The position numbers were made by a program, and so were the translations under genes. This document shows, piece after piece, positions 16,050 through 23,277 of a stretch of DNA of 64,000 nt. Within the stretch, counting starts at the first letter, position 1, and each line of letters starts with the position of its first letter. The DNA is taken from NCBI GenBank assembly GCA_020850415.1, contig JADZER010000011.1:1-64000 (forward strand), read 5' to 3'. The notes beneath the pieces were generated by a model. The model made no database searches, was not told the DNA's origin, and saw only the letters and a list, made by a program, of their open reading frames with translations. This DNA is from Phycisphaerales bacterium (lineage in GTDB: Bacteria; Planctomycetota; Phycisphaerae; Phycisphaerales; UBA1924).

Positions 16050-16913
16050 ATGCGCAACGCAAAGAATTCGCTCGGGTGCGGGGTCGCTCTGCTCGGGCTC
16101 GCCGCCGGCTGGGCCGGGGCCGGAGAAATTGTCTACGGCGTCACCGACCGCGGGTTCCTCGTCTCGTGGGACAGCCAGACCCCGACGGATCTGCTGTCCG
16201 GCATCGCCCTCAGCGGCCTGGCCCAGAACGAGTCGATCCAGGGCCTGGATATGCGCCCCGACACCGGTGAGCTGTTCGCCGTGGGCAGCATGAGCCGGCT
16301 GTACACCATCAACCCCGCGACCGGCGCCGCGTCCATGGTCGGGGGCGGGTCGTTCGTGCCCGGCCTGAACGGCTCGAGCTTCGGGTTCGATTTCAACCCG
16401 ACGATCGACCGGATCCGCAATGTGAGCGACGCGAACCAGAACCTGGTGCTGAACCCCAACGACGGGACCTCCACCCAGGTGACCGACCTGTTCTACGGCG
16501 CGGGCGACCCCAACGAGGGGATGGACCCCAACATCGTCGCCTCCGCGTACAACAACAACTTCAAGGGCTCCAACCAGTCCCAGCTCTTCGGGATCGACTC
16601 CGGCCTCGACCTGCTCGTGAAGCAGGCCAACAGCGCGGGCACGCTCACGACGGTCGGCTTCATCGGCACGGACATCACGGACTGGGCGAGCTTCGATATC
16701 TCCGGGCAGTCGGGCATCGCGTACGCCGCGGTCGCGGATGTCGCCCTCAACCGGACCACCTTCTGGATGATCGACCTTGACACCGGGGCCGGGTCGATGA
16801 TCGGCGAGGTCGGTGGCGGGACGGTGATCGGGGCCATGACGGTGGTGCCCGCGCCCGCGGCGCTCTCGCTGCTGGGGTTCGCGGGCCTGCTCGGGGCCCG
16901 GCGTCGTCGGTAA
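16050..16913 (+). CDS. DUF4394 exported protein with PEP-CTERM-like tail
   Basis: The 287 residues begin with a signal peptide (LGCGVALLGLAAGWAGA). Residues 25-260 match DUF4394, a beta-propeller-like secreted domain of unknown function, with LDMRPDTGELFAVGSMSRLY, TGAASMVGGG, FGFDFNPTIDRIRNVSD and LVLNPNDGT. The end, VVPAPAALSLLGFAGLLGA followed by four Arg, is a PEP-CTERM-like sorting signal: a short motif, a hydrophobic helix and a basic end. It is expected to be cut and sorted by an exosortase-type system. GGGAG lies about 10 bases before the ATG at 16050. Confidence 0.85.
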   Translation: MRNAKNSLGCGVALLGLAAGWAGAGEIVYGVTDRGFLVSWDSQTPTDLLSGIALSGLAQNESIQGLDMRPDTGELFAVGSMSRLYTINPATGAASMVGGGSFVPGLNGSSFGFDFNPTIDRIRNVSDANQNLVLNPNDGTSTQVTDLFYGAGDPNEGMDPNIVASAYNNNFKGSNQSQLFGIDSGLDLLVKQANSAGTLTTVGFIGTDITDWASFDISGQSGIAYAAVADVALNRTTFWMIDLDTGAGSMIGEVGGGTVIGAMTVVPAPAALSLLGFAGLLGARRRR

Positions 16914-16966
16914 GAGGGCTTCGGAAACTGGTGGGAGACGCGTCGTACCCCCTGCGACGCTTGCGC

Positions 16967-17005
16967 GGCGGCGTCCCGGTGTCGAGCCGGGACGCCGCCA
17001 TTTTC
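16967..17005 (+). terminator. Strong intrinsic terminator
   Basis: A 13-bp perfect stem (16967-16979 with 16987-16999) with a 7-base loop is followed by ATTTTCC. It ends the transcript of the DUF4394 gene. Confidence 0.85.
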
Positions 17006-17039
17006 CTGCGCCCGCGCCGGCCCGCGGAGCGGTCCGGTG

Positions 17040-17045
17040 TAGAGT
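17040..17045 (+). promoter_or_regulatory. TAGAGT, candidate -10 of leaderless mRNA
   Basis: TAGAGT ends 6 bases before the ATG of tag at 17052, and there is no Shine-Dalgarno sequence. Confidence 0.45.
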
Positions 17046-17051
17046 GCGGGC

Positions 17052-17642
17052 ATGAAACGGTGCGAGTGGGCGAAGAGCGAGTTGGCGGTGCGGTACCACG
17101 ACGAGGAGTGGGGTCGGCCGGTGCATGATGACCGGGTGCTGTTTGAGTTCCTGATTCTCGAGGGGGCGCAGGCGGGGCTGAGCTGGGAGACGATCCTGAA
17201 GAAGCGGGAGCGGTACCGGGAGGTGTTCGCGGGGTTCGACCCGGCGAAGGTCGCGCGGTTCTCGGCGGCGAGGGTCGAGAAGCTGTTGCTGGATCCGGGG
17301 ATCGTGCGGAACCGGCTGAAGGTGGAGTCGGCGGTGCGCAACGCGCGGGAGTTCCTGGCGGTGCAGCGGGAGTTCGGTTCGTTCGACGCGTATGTGTGGC
17401 GGTTCGTGGATCCGACGGGGGAGGGCAAGGCACGGGTGAACGGGTGGAGGACGATGGGCGAGGTGCCGGCGCGGACGGCGGAGTCGGACGCGATGTCGAA
17501 GGCGCTGAAGAAGCGCGGATTCCGGTTTGTGGGCAGCACGATCTGCTACGCGTTCATGCAGGCGGTGGGGATGGTGAACGACCATGTTGTGACTTGCGCA
17601 CGGCATCCGGATGGCGGAGCCGCGGCGGAGGCTGCCCGATGA
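17052..17642 (+). CDS. tag: DNA-3-methyladenine glycosylase I
   Basis: Tag removes 3-methyladenine from alkylated DNA and starts base excision repair in the cytoplasm. The 196 residues contain the family's KRCEWAKSELAVRYHDEEWG opening, with Cys4 and the His of YHDEEWG as zinc ligands, the GAQAGLSWETILKKRE helix, and the C-terminal FVGSTICYAFMQAVGMVNDH then C as the remaining zinc ligands. Length is standard. Its stop overlaps the ATG of the next small gene by 4 bases, so the two are one operon. An AlkD-like gene lies 1 kb downstream on the other strand. Confidence 0.95.
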   Translation: MKRCEWAKSELAVRYHDEEWGRPVHDDRVLFEFLILEGAQAGLSWETILKKRERYREVFAGFDPAKVARFSAARVEKLLLDPGIVRNRLKVESAVRNAREFLAVQREFGSFDAYVWRFVDPTGEGKARVNGWRTMGEVPARTAESDAMSKALKKRGFRFVGSTICYAFMQAVGMVNDHVVTCARHPDGGAAAEAAR

Positions 17643-17992
17643 AGATCCGTATCGTCGCGACGCCGCATGGTGAGGCGCCCGAGTCGGTTCGCGAGGCGTG
17701 GGTCGGGCTCGAGCTGCCGGTGTTGGGGAGGGGACGCCCGCTGACGGTGCGGGGCGTCGGTGTGCTCAGCGGGCCGAAGACTCTTCTGGGTGGGCTTGGG
17801 GCATGGCTGCGTGGCAAGGGCGGGGTTGAGACCGGGTATCCGGTCAGTGGGGCTGCGGCGATCGCGGCGTTGGAGGAGGTGCGCCCCGAGGCCGCGGCGT
17901 GGTGGCGGGAGCATGCGCCGCATGTGACGCGGGCTGGACGCGTGTTGCTGTTTCAGGCTTGGGCGTGCGAGTTGGTTGACGGCGAGGGCTAA
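17639..17992 (+). CDS. Hypothetical protein coupled to tag
   Basis: Not recognised. It is 117 residues, soluble, with a Gly/Leu-rich middle and a segment PEAAAWWREHAPHVTRAGR followed by VLLFQAWACELVDGEG. The ATG at 17639 overlaps the TGA of tag (ATGA), which is the reason for choosing this start and implies translational coupling. It might work with the glycosylase, but nothing in the sequence shows how. Confidence 0.7.
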   Translation: MKIRIVATPHGEAPESVREAWVGLELPVLGRGRPLTVRGVGVLSGPKTLLGGLGAWLRGKGGVETGYPVSGAAAIAALEEVRPEAAAWWREHAPHVTRAGRVLLFQAWACELVDGEG

Positions 17993-18024
17993 GCGTGGTC
18001 GCGCAGAGCCGCGGGCGTGGCACC

Positions 18025-18201
18025 CAAGGCCGTGAGCCTCCCGCGTGCTTGGTGTGTTCACGGCGCTGGCATGGTCGAGCGTTGAAGAGGAAGGAGGGGA
18101 AGAGCCCTCTCCCCAGCCCTCTCCCGCCGGGGGCGGGCGAGGGGGCCGGATGGCGATCCTTGATGTACACGGGCTTGGGTTCTGAAGTTCACGACATTGG
18201 A
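18025..18201. mobile_element. MITE-like element, copy A (about 177 bp)
   Basis: This copy aligns end to end with the 179-bp element at 55403-55581: it begins CCGTGAGCCTCCCGCGT, holds GGCATGGTCGAGCGTTGAAG and GAAGAGCCCTCTCCCC, then a C-rich/G-rich palindrome, and ends GAAGTTCACGACATTG. The left terminal repeat is degenerate; the right one is nearly intact. It has no coding capacity. Its right end abuts the broken PIN-domain gene. Confidence 0.75.
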
Positions 18202-18289
18202 TAGCACCCGACATGCGGCTGTCCCGGGCTTTGATCAGGGCGAGGAGCCCGGAGGTATCGAGGAACACCGCGTGCTCAGCCACCGGCAT
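18200..18289 (-). pseudogene. Truncated PIN-domain (VapC-like) toxin gene
   Basis: An ATG at 18289 begins a protein whose first residues, AVFLDTSGLLALIKARDSR, are the typical first strand and helix of a PIN-domain ribonuclease, with the first catalytic Asp in LDTSG. About 30 residues in, the frame runs into the terminal repeat of the MITE-like element and then into unrelated sequence antisense to tag. The remaining PIN acidic residues are absent on both sides of the element, so the 3' part has been lost. The start overlaps the antitoxin gene by 14 bases, which is usual in vapBC pairs. Confidence 0.7.
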
Positions 18290-18506
18290 TGCCCTTCTTC
18301 GGTGTGCCGTAGATGTAATGGTCGTGCTCCGCGGCGACATCCTGGGGACCGCCGTCGTCGACCGCGAGATCGCCGAGACGGTAGACCGGGTCGATCACCG
18401 CTCCCGACTCTTCTACAGGTTCAATGCGGACACGGGCCCCCTCCACAAGCGGGACGCCGGGTTCGGGGATGATCTTGCCGTCTTTGACTTTGCCGAAGTA
18501 GACCAT
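18276..18506 (-). CDS. VapB-like antitoxin
   Basis: This is a 76-residue protein of which residues 1-35 (VYFGKVKDGKIIPEPGVPL then EGARVRIEPVE) resemble the AbrB-like or DUF104-like N-terminus of many small antitoxins. The C-terminal half is acidic with Tyr and His residues and would normally bind the toxin. It is followed at once by a PIN toxin gene that is truncated, so this is an orphaned antitoxin. A perfect-looking TATACT hexamer lies 9 bases before the ATG at 18506 and no Shine-Dalgarno sequence is present, so the mRNA may have almost no leader. Confidence 0.65.
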   Translation of the reverse strand: MVYFGKVKDGKIIPEPGVPLVEGARVRIEPVEESGAVIDPVYRLGDLAVDDGGPQDVAAEHDHYIYGTPKKGNAGG

Positions 18507-18569
18507 GGCGGGGGGAGTATACGCGATGCTTGCCGGGCGCCGGGGGGACGCCGGGGGCCGGACCCCGGC

Positions 18570-19259
18570 TCACGCGTTTCGCTTGACCATCTCCGCCACC
18601 CACACCGGCACATAGGGGGGCGTGCAGCCCTTGGAGACGGGCCAGTCTTTGTAGAGGCCGATCTTCTCGCCGATGGCGACGGCGCGCTTGCGGAGCTTGG
18701 GGTGGTGGATGCCGATGGCGCCGAGGGTGTTGTTCATGGTCCACTGGATCTCGGGCTTGGCCTTGGGCAGCTCCTTCTCGATGCGGTCGAGCAGGGCGGG
18801 CAGGTCGAGGCCGTCGGCGGCCTGCTTGTTGATGCGGCTGGCGGTGAGGTTCCAGCCGGCGCGGGCGGCCCAGCGGTCCTTGTCCTTCATCCACTTCTCG
18901 CGGAGCGCGTCCTTCTCGGGGTGCTGCGCGACGACATAGGCGTTGAACCAGTCGGCGACCGGGGCGCAGGTGGTGGAGCGGGTGAGGGCGTCGAGCTCGG
19001 CGGCGGAGAGGGCCTTGGGCTTGATGATGAGGCAGGCGACGAGTTGGGCCTCGAGGTTGCCGGTGTCCCAGAGTTGGAGGGCGAGGGGGTGGTTGGTCTT
19101 GAGGGGCTTGGCGACCTTGCGGATGTCGCCCATCATGACGCCGTATTGGTCGTCGGGGGCGCCGGCCTTGGTGTTGTGTTTACGCCGTGCGTCGTCGCCG
19201 AGGGCTTCGAGCTGGGCGAGGATCTGCTTGACGGTCGGGGTGGTCGGGGCGGTCGTCAT
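18570..19259 (-). CDS. AlkD-like DNA alkylation repair protein
   Basis: The 229-residue protein is all-helical and matches the HEAT-like DNA alkylation repair family (AlkC/AlkD relatives), which recognises alkylated bases in DNA. Typical segments are YGVMMGDIRKVAKPLKTNH near residue 40, LWDTGNLEAQLVACLI, WFNAYVV, RAGWNLTASRI and IQWTMNNTLGAIGIHHPKLR. It is close to the COG4335-like branch; glycosylase activity is inferred from family only. TACACT lies 7 bases before the ATG at 19259. Together with tag it gives this region two alkylation-repair genes facing each other. Confidence 0.82.
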   Translation of the reverse strand: MTTAPTTPTVKQILAQLEALGDDARRKHNTKAGAPDDQYGVMMGDIRKVAKPLKTNHPLALQLWDTGNLEAQLVACLIIKPKALSAAELDALTRSTTCAPVADWFNAYVVAQHPEKDALREKWMKDKDRWAARAGWNLTASRINKQAADGLDLPALLDRIEKELPKAKPEIQWTMNNTLGAIGIHHPKLRKRAVAIGEKIGLYKDWPVSKGCTPPYVPVWVAEMVKRNA

Positions 19260-19266
19260 GGCTGCG

Positions 19267-19272
19267 AGTGTA
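19267..19272 (-). promoter_or_regulatory. TACACT, candidate -10 of leaderless mRNA
   Basis: On the minus strand TACACT ends 7 bases before the ATG of the AlkD-like gene at 19259; no ribosome binding site is seen. Confidence 0.45.
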
Positions 19273-19352
19273 TGAGATCGCGCTCCCTGGCTGGGGGCGA
19301 GGGAGTGGGCGTGGGTGGTGCGTTGGGGTGGGGTTGAAATGGGAGAGAGGGG

Positions 19353-20192
19353 TCAGCTTGTGTCGGTGTGGGGAGGGGTGTAGAGGGGGAGCGTGTGGTC
19401 TGTGGTGAGCGTGAGGAGAACTGGGTGTGGAGGTGGTGGTTGGTGTGGGAGGAACTCGAACTCGTGGTGTCGGTGCTCGGGCAGCAATGAGGAATGGGCT
19501 GTGGGTGGCGCGGGTTGGGGAGGGCGCCCCGCTGTCGCGTTCGCTCTCTCCGCCGCAGGGGCGTTGGGAGCAGTGGAGCGTGGGGTGGGCTCGGGAGGGA
19601 GGAGGCTGGATAGGGACGGAGGGGGCCCGGAGTGCCCCGCCCCGGAGGGGGGAGAAATAGCAAATGGCAAATGGATAAATGGCAAAGCAGGAAGCGGGGA
19701 CGCACCTCCCCCTGGCTCATGCTGCGCATGAGCCTGTCCCCCTCCGCGTTGCGGAGGGGGACCGGAGCCAGGTTGCGCGGGGGGACCAGAGACACGGTGC
19801 GGAAGGGGAGCCGCGGCGTGTTGGGGGGTGGGTTGGAGGGCTCGGAGGGCTGTGGTGGCGGCGAGGCGGCGTTGGGTGTAGTCGGGGGCGTTTCTGGCGG
19901 TGTCGAGGAGGGAGTCGACGAACTGGTTGGTGCGGTGCTCGAGTTCGATCTGGCGTCGGAAGGCGAAGAGGGCTTGGAGGGCCGCGAGGTGGGGTTGGAT
20001 GTCGGGGCGGGCGAGGAAGGCGGCGGCGGTGAGGGGGTCGGGGGGTGGGTTAGAGGGGTCGGACGGGTCGGATGGGACTGATGGGACTGATGGGACTGAT
20101 GCCTGAGTGACCGGGCGCGTGGGGTCGATGAGGGCCAGGAGGAGGGCCCGGTCGGCGGGGGAGAGGTCGGGGATGGGTTCGAGGGCGATCAT
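19353..20192 (-). CDS. Hypothetical Pro-rich protein of doubtful extent
   Basis: Residues 1-25 (IALEPIPDLSPADRALLLAL) and about 55-105 (FLARPDIQPHLAALQALFAF, then QIELEHRTNQFVDSLLDTAR) look like real protein. Between them is a Val/Pro/Ser/Asp repeat encoded by a 9-bp tandem repeat. After about residue 120 the frame crosses obvious non-coding sequence: the AT-rich stretch at 19660-19690, a palindrome around 19720-19740, and a second G-rich palindrome at 19738-19760. The tail is therefore Pro/His/Ser-rich and probably a by-product. The real gene may be only the first 120 residues, with the end lost to repeat insertion. No family recognised. Confidence 0.4.
   Translation of the reverse strand: MIALEPIPDLSPADRALLLALIDPTRPVTQASVPSVPSVPSDPSDPSNPPPDPLTAAAFLARPDIQPHLAALQALFAFRRQIELEHRTNQFVDSLLDTARNAPDYTQRRLAATTALRALQPTPQHAAAPLPHRVSGPPAQPGSGPPPQRGGGQAHAQHEPGGGASPLPALPFIHLPFAISPPSGAGHSGPPPSLSSLLPPEPTPRSTAPNAPAAERANATAGRPPQPAPPTAHSSLLPEHRHHEFEFLPHQPPPPHPVLLTLTTDHTLPLYTPPHTDTS
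20071..20100. repeat. 9-bp tandem repeat (GATGGGACT)
   Basis: Three full copies of GATGGGACT and part of a fourth lie in tandem, with degenerate relatives just upstream (20055-20070). They encode the Val-Pro-Ser repeats of the hypothetical protein on the minus strand. Confidence 0.85.
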
Positions 20193-20494
20193 GGGCGGTA
20201 TATGTACGGATGATACCGGCTTTTGTGGTGGTGTCAATAGGGTTGTGTTTGGTTTTTGGGAGAATTGTGTGGGGGTGGTGGGGTATCAAGCCTTCCTCCG
20301 CCCCGCTGGGGCGGGGTTTGGGAGGGGGTCGGAACCAGGCCCGGCGCCCGCTGGCGCGGGCGTCGGGCCTGGCAACGATCAGCGCTCCTCCGGAGCGAGG
20401 AGGTTTGCCGGTGCGGGGAGGCTTGCCGGTGCGTTGCCGCGCGGTGCAGGTGCGTGGTCTTCGCGGGGCCCCAGGTCAAGCGTCGGGAGGGGGT
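20193..20494. repeat. Intergenic region with long inverted repeat
   Basis: About 300 bases without a gene. 20336-20374 forms a near-perfect 17-bp stem (left arm CCAGGCCCGGCGCCCGC, one mismatch) around a 4-5 base loop. A second hairpin, CCGCCCCGC-TG-GGGCGGGG, lies near 20298-20318. There is also a small direct repeat, GAGGTTTGCCGGTGCG / GAGGCTTGCCGGTGCG (20400-20435). It may contain the end of the kdsA transcript. Confidence 0.55.
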
Positions 20495-21343
20495 TCACCC
20501 GCCGCCGGTTGCGTCGCGGATGGCGGCGATTGTGCGGAGGAGGGCGGGAATGCGGGCGAGGGGTTGTTGGGTGGCGGCGTCGCTGAGCGCTTTGGAGGGG
20601 TCGGGGTGGCACTCGATGAAGAGCGCGTGGACGCCGGCGGCGACGGCGGCTCGGGCCAGGAGGGGGGCGCGCTCGGGGCGGCCGGCGGTCTCGGCGCCGG
20701 CGCCGGGGAGCTGGGTGGAGTGGGTGGCGTCGAAGCAGACGGGGGCGGGGCCGCCGGTGGTGTCGAGCTCCATGAGGTCGCCGAGGCCGAGGAAGTCGTT
20801 GACGAGTCGGTGGTAGCCGAAGAAGGTGCCGCGCTCGGTGAGCATGACATTGGTGCAGCCGGCTTCGGCGAGCTTGTGGACCGGCCCGCGCATCTCGGCG
20901 GGGGAGAGGAACTGGCCCTTCTTGACATTGACGGCGCGGTCGTGGGCTGCGGCGGCTTCGCCGGCGGCCAGGAGCAGGTCGGTCTGGCGGCAGAGGAACG
21001 CGGGGATCTGGAGGATGTCGACGACCTCGGCCGCGGGGGCGCACTGCTCGGGGGTGTGGACATCGGTGGTGGTCGGGACGCCGAGCCGCTCCCCCACTTC
21101 GGCGAGCATGGCGAGACCCTCGGCGATGCCTGGGCCGCGGGGCGAGCCGATGCTCGTGCGGTTGGCCTTGTCGAAGCTGGCCTTGAAGATGTAGGGGAGT
21201 CGGAGTTCGCGGCAGGTGTCGCGGACGAGCTCGCCGACCTCGACGGCCATGGCGACGGACTCGAGGACGCAGGGCCCGGCGAGGATGGCGAGGGGCTTGC
21301 CGGGTCCGATCTCGATGTCGCGTACGCGGCAGGTTCTGGGCAT
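20495..21343 (-). CDS. kdsA: 3-deoxy-8-phosphooctulonate synthase
   Basis: KdsA condenses phosphoenolpyruvate with arabinose 5-phosphate to KDO 8-phosphate for the lipopolysaccharide inner core. The 282-residue TIM barrel has the family signatures LAILAGPCVLES, YIFKASFDKANRTS, the TTTDVHTPEQ strand, VNVKKGQFLSP and ERGTFFGY, then FDATHSTQLPG and the C-terminal HALFIECHPDPSKALSDA. The start at 21343 fits the family and is preceded, 6 bases upstream, by TACCCT. The neighbouring thioredoxin-like gene on the same strand ends 41 bases upstream. Confidence 0.94.
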   Translation of the reverse strand: MPRTCRVRDIEIGPGKPLAILAGPCVLESVAMAVEVGELVRDTCRELRLPYIFKASFDKANRTSIGSPRGPGIAEGLAMLAEVGERLGVPTTTDVHTPEQCAPAAEVVDILQIPAFLCRQTDLLLAAGEAAAAHDRAVNVKKGQFLSPAEMRGPVHKLAEAGCTNVMLTERGTFFGYHRLVNDFLGLGDLMELDTTGGPAPVCFDATHSTQLPGAGAETAGRPERAPLLARAAVAAGVHALFIECHPDPSKALSDAATQQPLARIPALLRTIAAIRDATGGG

Positions 21344-21349
21344 GGGGCA

Positions 21350-21355
21350 AGGGTA
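21350..21355 (-). promoter_or_regulatory. TACCCT, candidate -10 of leaderless kdsA mRNA
   Basis: On the minus strand TACCCT ends 6 bases before the kdsA ATG (21343), with no Shine-Dalgarno sequence. Confidence 0.45.
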
Positions 21356-21384
21356 CGCCGGCCCGCCGGCCCCGATGCACACGC

Positions 21385-21957
21385 TCAGTCGCCGTGGATC
21401 TCCCGGAGCTTGGGGCTCAGCCGGAGCATGAGCTGCACCCGCTCGAACTCGGCGACCCAATCCGCCAGTGTCGCGGCGATCTCGTCGGCGGGGACGGGCG
21501 CCCCCGGGAGCGGGCAGGCCCCGCCGAGTTGCTTGGCGGCCATGGCCCGGTAGCGGGAGATGGTGCGGTCGCCCAGGAGGCCGACGAAGTCGAAGAGCTC
21601 GCTCATGAAGATGACGGTGGGCACGCGCATCCCGGCGCAGATCTTGACCTGCTCGGCCAGGTCGGCGTGCTCGTCGCGGTCGATGAGTCGGAGGCGGATG
21701 ACTTCGGGGTTGGCTCGTTCGATGGCGCGGAGCATGGGGACCTGGGCGACGCAGTCGCCGCACCATGTGCCGCTGAGGACGAGGACGGGCATCGGGCGGC
21801 GGAAGGAGGCGAGGAGTTGTTGCTGGGGCGCGGTGAGGGAGACTTGGGACTCGAACTTCTTCCAGTGGTCGAGCTGCTGGGGCGTGGCGGTCTTGAGATA
21901 CTCGTCGTACGAAAGGCCCCGGCCGAACTTCGCGGTGAGGATATCGGGTGTGACCAT
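21385..21957 (-). CDS. Thioredoxin-fold protein with CGDC motif
   Basis: This is a 190-residue cytoplasmic protein with a thioredoxin fold. MPVLVLSGTWCGDCVAQVP (about residues 56-75) holds a W-C-G-D-C active site in place of WCGPC, IRLRLIDRDEHADLAEQ follows as the next strand, and MRVPTVIFMSE carries the cis-proline. This resembles the thioredoxin_9-like/YbbN-relative proteins that reduce disulfides in the cytoplasm; partners are unknown. No signal peptide is seen. TACCCT lies 6 bases before the ATG at 21957, and there is no ribosome binding site. It is divergent from accA. Confidence 0.85.
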   Translation of the reverse strand: MVTPDILTAKFGRGLSYDEYLKTATPQQLDHWKKFESQVSLTAPQQQLLASFRRPMPVLVLSGTWCGDCVAQVPMLRAIERANPEVIRLRLIDRDEHADLAEQVKICAGMRVPTVIFMSELFDFVGLLGDRTISRYRAMAAKQLGGACPLPGAPVPADEIAATLADWVAEFERVQLMLRLSPKLREIHGD

Positions 21958-21963
21958 GCGAGC

Positions 21964-21969
21964 AGGGTA
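21964..21969 (-). promoter_or_regulatory. TACCCT, candidate -10 of leaderless mRNA
   Basis: On the minus strand TACCCT ends 6 bases before the ATG at 21957 of the thioredoxin-like gene. Confidence 0.45.
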
Positions 21970-22083
21970 GGGGGCGCCCCGGGGCCCGGCCCCCTCCCGC
22001 CCCGCTTCGCCGCACCCCGCGCCGGGCCCGGTCATACACTTGCTCCCGAGTGGCCCGAGGGCCGCCAGGGCCGGAGAGCAGGC

Positions 22084-23139
22084 ATGAGCACCTTCTATCA
22101 GCTGGAGTTCGAGCGTCAGGTCATCGAGCTCGACCGCGAGATCGAGGCGGCCCAGCGGGCGCAGAGCCAGTCGGGCGCGCCGGCCGAGGTGCCCGCGCTT
22201 GGGGGGATCGCCGAACCGGCCGCGGGTGTCGGGGGCGAGGCGACGGCCGACCTGGCGGACCTTCGGGCCCGGCGCGAGTCCCTGCTGCGGGAGCTGTACA
22301 CCAAGCTCAGCCCGTGGGACACGGTGCGGGTCGCCCGCCACCCCAACCGGCCCCAGACCCGTGACTACATCCAGCGCCTCTGCCGGGACTTTTGCGAGCT
22401 GCACGGCGACCGGCGGTTCGGCGACGACCCGGCGATCGTGACGGGCTTCGGGCGGATCGGCTCGATCAAGTGCCTGATCGTCGGGCATCAGAAGGGTAAG
22501 AGCACGCAGGAGAAGCTCGCGTGCCACTTCGGTTGCGCGCACCCGGAGGGCTACCGCAAGGCTCTCGCCAAGATGCAGCTGGCGGAGAAGTTCAAGCTGC
22601 CGATCGTCACTTTCGTGGATACGCCGGGGGCTTATCCTGGGCTGGGGGCCGAGCAGCGCGGTCAGGCGGAGGCGATCGCGGTCAATATGCGGGAGATGTC
22701 CATCCTCCGCACGCCGATCGTGAGCATCGTGATCGGCGAGGGCGGCTCGGGCGGGGCGCTGGGCATCGCGGTGGCGGACAAGGTCGCGATGCTGCAGAAC
22801 GCCTGGTACTCGGTGATCAGCCCCGAGGGTTGTGCGGCGATCCTTTGGAAGCAGGCCAACGAGCAGACCAACAACGCCGCGGCGATCGCGCTCAAGCTCA
22901 CGGCCCGGGACAACCTCTCGCTGGGCATCGTCGACGCGGTGATCCCCGAGCCTCTGGGCGGGGCCCACCGGGACCACGGGGCGGCCTCGGCGAACCTCGA
23001 GCGGTGGATCATCGAGGAACTGACCCAGCTCCGCGAGGTGAACCCGGATGTGCTTGTGGAGCAGCGGTACGCCCGGTTCCGCAAGCTCGGCTCGTTCGCG
23101 GAGACCTCGGCCGAGGCGGGCCCGGTCGGGTCGGACTAG
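22084..23139 (+). CDS. accA: Acetyl-CoA carboxylase carboxyltransferase alpha subunit
   Basis: AccA is the alpha half of the carboxyltransferase that makes malonyl-CoA for fatty acid synthesis. The 351 residues include the N-terminal coiled-coil LEFERQVIELDREIEAAQ, a non-conserved Ala/Gly/Pro insertion at about 30-58, LYTKLSPWDTVRVARHPNRP, LHGDRRFGDDPAIVTGFGRI, GHQKGKSTQEKL, FGCAHPEGYRKAL, and the oxyanion-hole segments TFVDTPGAYPGLGAEQRGQ and GEGGSGGALGIAVADKV. GGAGAG lies about 10 bases before the ATG at 22084. It is a single gene rather than accDA. Confidence 0.95.
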   Translation: MSTFYQLEFERQVIELDREIEAAQRAQSQSGAPAEVPALGGIAEPAAGVGGEATADLADLRARRESLLRELYTKLSPWDTVRVARHPNRPQTRDYIQRLCRDFCELHGDRRFGDDPAIVTGFGRIGSIKCLIVGHQKGKSTQEKLACHFGCAHPEGYRKALAKMQLAEKFKLPIVTFVDTPGAYPGLGAEQRGQAEAIAVNMREMSILRTPIVSIVIGEGGSGGALGIAVADKVAMLQNAWYSVISPEGCAAILWKQANEQTNNAAAIALKLTARDNLSLGIVDAVIPEPLGGAHRDHGAASANLERWIIEELTQLREVNPDVLVEQRYARFRKLGSFAETSAEAGPVGSD

Positions 23140-23207
23140 AGCCTGGGGCGCGGGCGGTGTTCCCCCACGAAACTCCCGGCCATCGGTCCGAAAATCCGGC
23201 GAACGCT

Positions 23208-23236
23208 TTGACATCCAGCGGGCGAGCCGCTAATTT
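23208..23236 (+). promoter_or_regulatory. Strong sigma-70 promoter of the dksA-like/lspA operon
   Basis: A perfect TTGACA (23208-23213) and TAATTT (23231-23236) are 17 bases apart. Transcription would start near 23243, which argues against the GTG at 23248 and for the GTG at 23278 as translation start. Confidence 0.75.
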
Positions 23237-23277
23237 CTTCCCTCGCAGTGGAACGGGGGCTCGCCCCCCGGGGAGCC

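Noticed and set aside
23248-23277. GTG at 23248 as start of the DksA-like gene.
   Set aside because: The strong promoter at 23208-23236 would leave only about 5 bases of leader, and a better ribosome binding site precedes the GTG at 23278.
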